Part shown: positions 5,456 to 6,010 of the stretch, piece by piece
Position numbering within the stretch: position 1 is the stretch's first letter
How the letters are laid out: the number at the start of each line of letters is the position of its first letter
Origin: Asaia bogorensis
Lineage (GTDB): Bacteria; Pseudomonadota; Alphaproteobacteria; Acetobacterales; Acetobacteraceae
Direction of reading: 5' to 3'
Assembly: GCA_945873675.1 (NCBI GenBank)
Contig: CAMCEP010000182.1
Location: forward strand, 1 to 6,010
DNA: 6,010 bases
Program-made: the position numbers and the translations under genes
Notes under the pieces: model-generated
What the model was told of the DNA's origin: nothing
Seen by the model: the letters and a program-made list of their open reading frames with translations, nothing else
Databases searched by the model: none

Positions 5456-6010
5456 TCAAGCAATTTCTCGCAGCATCTTGGCGCGCATGGCGCGGGCGAA
5501 GTCGCGCCGCGTCTCAGCCACCATGACAAAGGCGCCAGGTCCGCCCATCACATTGCGTTCATAATGCACATGCAGCGGTTCATTGCCGCGCGTGACCGGC
5601 GCGATTTCAATGGCGAGCCCATTGATGGTGATGCCCTGTGCCACCGCCGCATCGCGTGCATCGGGGGCGAGGATGATGGAACGCATATCCGGCCCATCGC
5701 CGGCCACATCAATCACGCGTTCAGTTGCCAGATAGGGTGCGGCAGCGATCAGCGCCGCCGCATGCGTGATGGCATCGCCGATGGCGTTGTAGCTCTGCCG
5801 TGATCTTGGTGCGGCCAGCGCGGCATTGGCGAAAACCTGTGCGGAAGCCGCGTCACCCACGCGGTGCCAATCCACCACCAGCGCGGCGCCGCCGGGGCTA
5901 CCCCATTCTGTCATGGCAATCGCAATGGCGCGGCGCGGATTGGCAGCGATGGCAGCCAGCACCGCGGGGTGAATGATGGATTCCGCAATGCCTTCGCGTT
6001 GCAGGCGAAA
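5456..6010 (-). CDS. DUF1194 (vWA-like) protein, C-terminal 184 residues (partial)
   Basis: The minus-strand frame is open from the right edge to TGA (complement of 5456-5458). The first visible residues, FRLQREGIAESI, continue the typical early DUF1194 sequence, so the true start is outside the window. In visible numbering, MTEW lies at 33-36, VIDVAGDGP at 99-107, GITINGL at 126-132 and GGPGAFV at 156-162. These match DUF1194, a bacterial family with a von Willebrand factor A-like fold, usually with a signal peptide. The N-terminal D-x-S-x-S metal site and any signal peptide are off-window. The AGDGP aspartate is in place. The function is unknown; export and protein binding are inferred from the fold. 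The gene converges on the M32 peptidase gene across the palindromic element, so it is a separate transcription unit. Confidence 0.9.
   Translation of the reverse strand, partial: FRLQREGIAESIIHPAVLAAIAANPRRAIAIAMTEWGSPGGAALVVDWHRVGDAASAQVFANAALAAPRSRQSYNAIGDAITHAAALIAAAPYLATERVIDVAGDGPDMRSIILAPDARDAAVAQGITINGLAIEIAPVTRGNEPLHVHYERNVMGGPGAFVMVAETRRDFARAMRAKMLREIA

Noticed and set aside
5426..5803. Plus-strand open frame of 125 codons near the right edge
   Set aside because: It starts inside the palindromic element and runs antisense to the DUF1194 gene, whose motifs are clear. The plus-strand product has no family character.

Overview
The window is a run of mostly co-directional genes from a GC-rich bacterium. 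It is dominated by the downstream part of an aa3-type cytochrome c oxidase (cta/cox) operon. Gene order is ctaD (3' end only), ctaB, a tiny coxF-like gene, ctaG, ctaE, a DUF983 gene and a SURF1 gene. This order, the protein sequences and the DUF1194 gene at the right edge point to an alphaproteobacterium. Rhodospirillales/Acetobacteraceae-like is my best guess, but this rests on gene order and general sequence character, not on a search.

Region by region: 1-87 is the C-terminal tail of oxidase subunit I. 112-1842 carries three assembly genes: heme O synthase, a 42-residue single-span membrane protein, and the CuB chaperone CtaG/Cox11. A 120-bp gap (1843-1962) with small hairpins precedes subunit III (ctaE, 1963-2826). 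It is followed closely by a DUF983 zinc-ribbon membrane protein (about 2846-3175, non-ATG start likely) and SURF1 (3183-3854). A complete M32 (Taq-type) metallocarboxypeptidase gene (3855-5342) starts on the base after the SURF1 stop codon, so it is probably read on the same transcript although it has no known role in oxidase assembly. The oxidase genes act together: ctaD and ctaE encode core subunits, ctaB starts heme A synthesis, ctaG delivers copper to CuB, and SURF1 assists heme A insertion. The coxF-like and DUF983 proteins are conserved companions of unclear role.

At 5340-5444 lies a compact two-hairpin palindromic element. It begins on the stop codon of the peptidase gene and separates it from a convergent minus-strand gene (5456 to the right edge) for a DUF1194, von Willebrand factor A-like, probably secreted protein that is cut by the window.

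Most of the window is ordinary housekeeping sequence. The items most worth a second look are the palindromic element, the fused transcription of the peptidase with the oxidase cluster, and the two poorly understood small membrane proteins (coxF-like and DUF983). I see no defence system, CRISPR array, transposase, tRNA or rRNA, and no clearly novel system.
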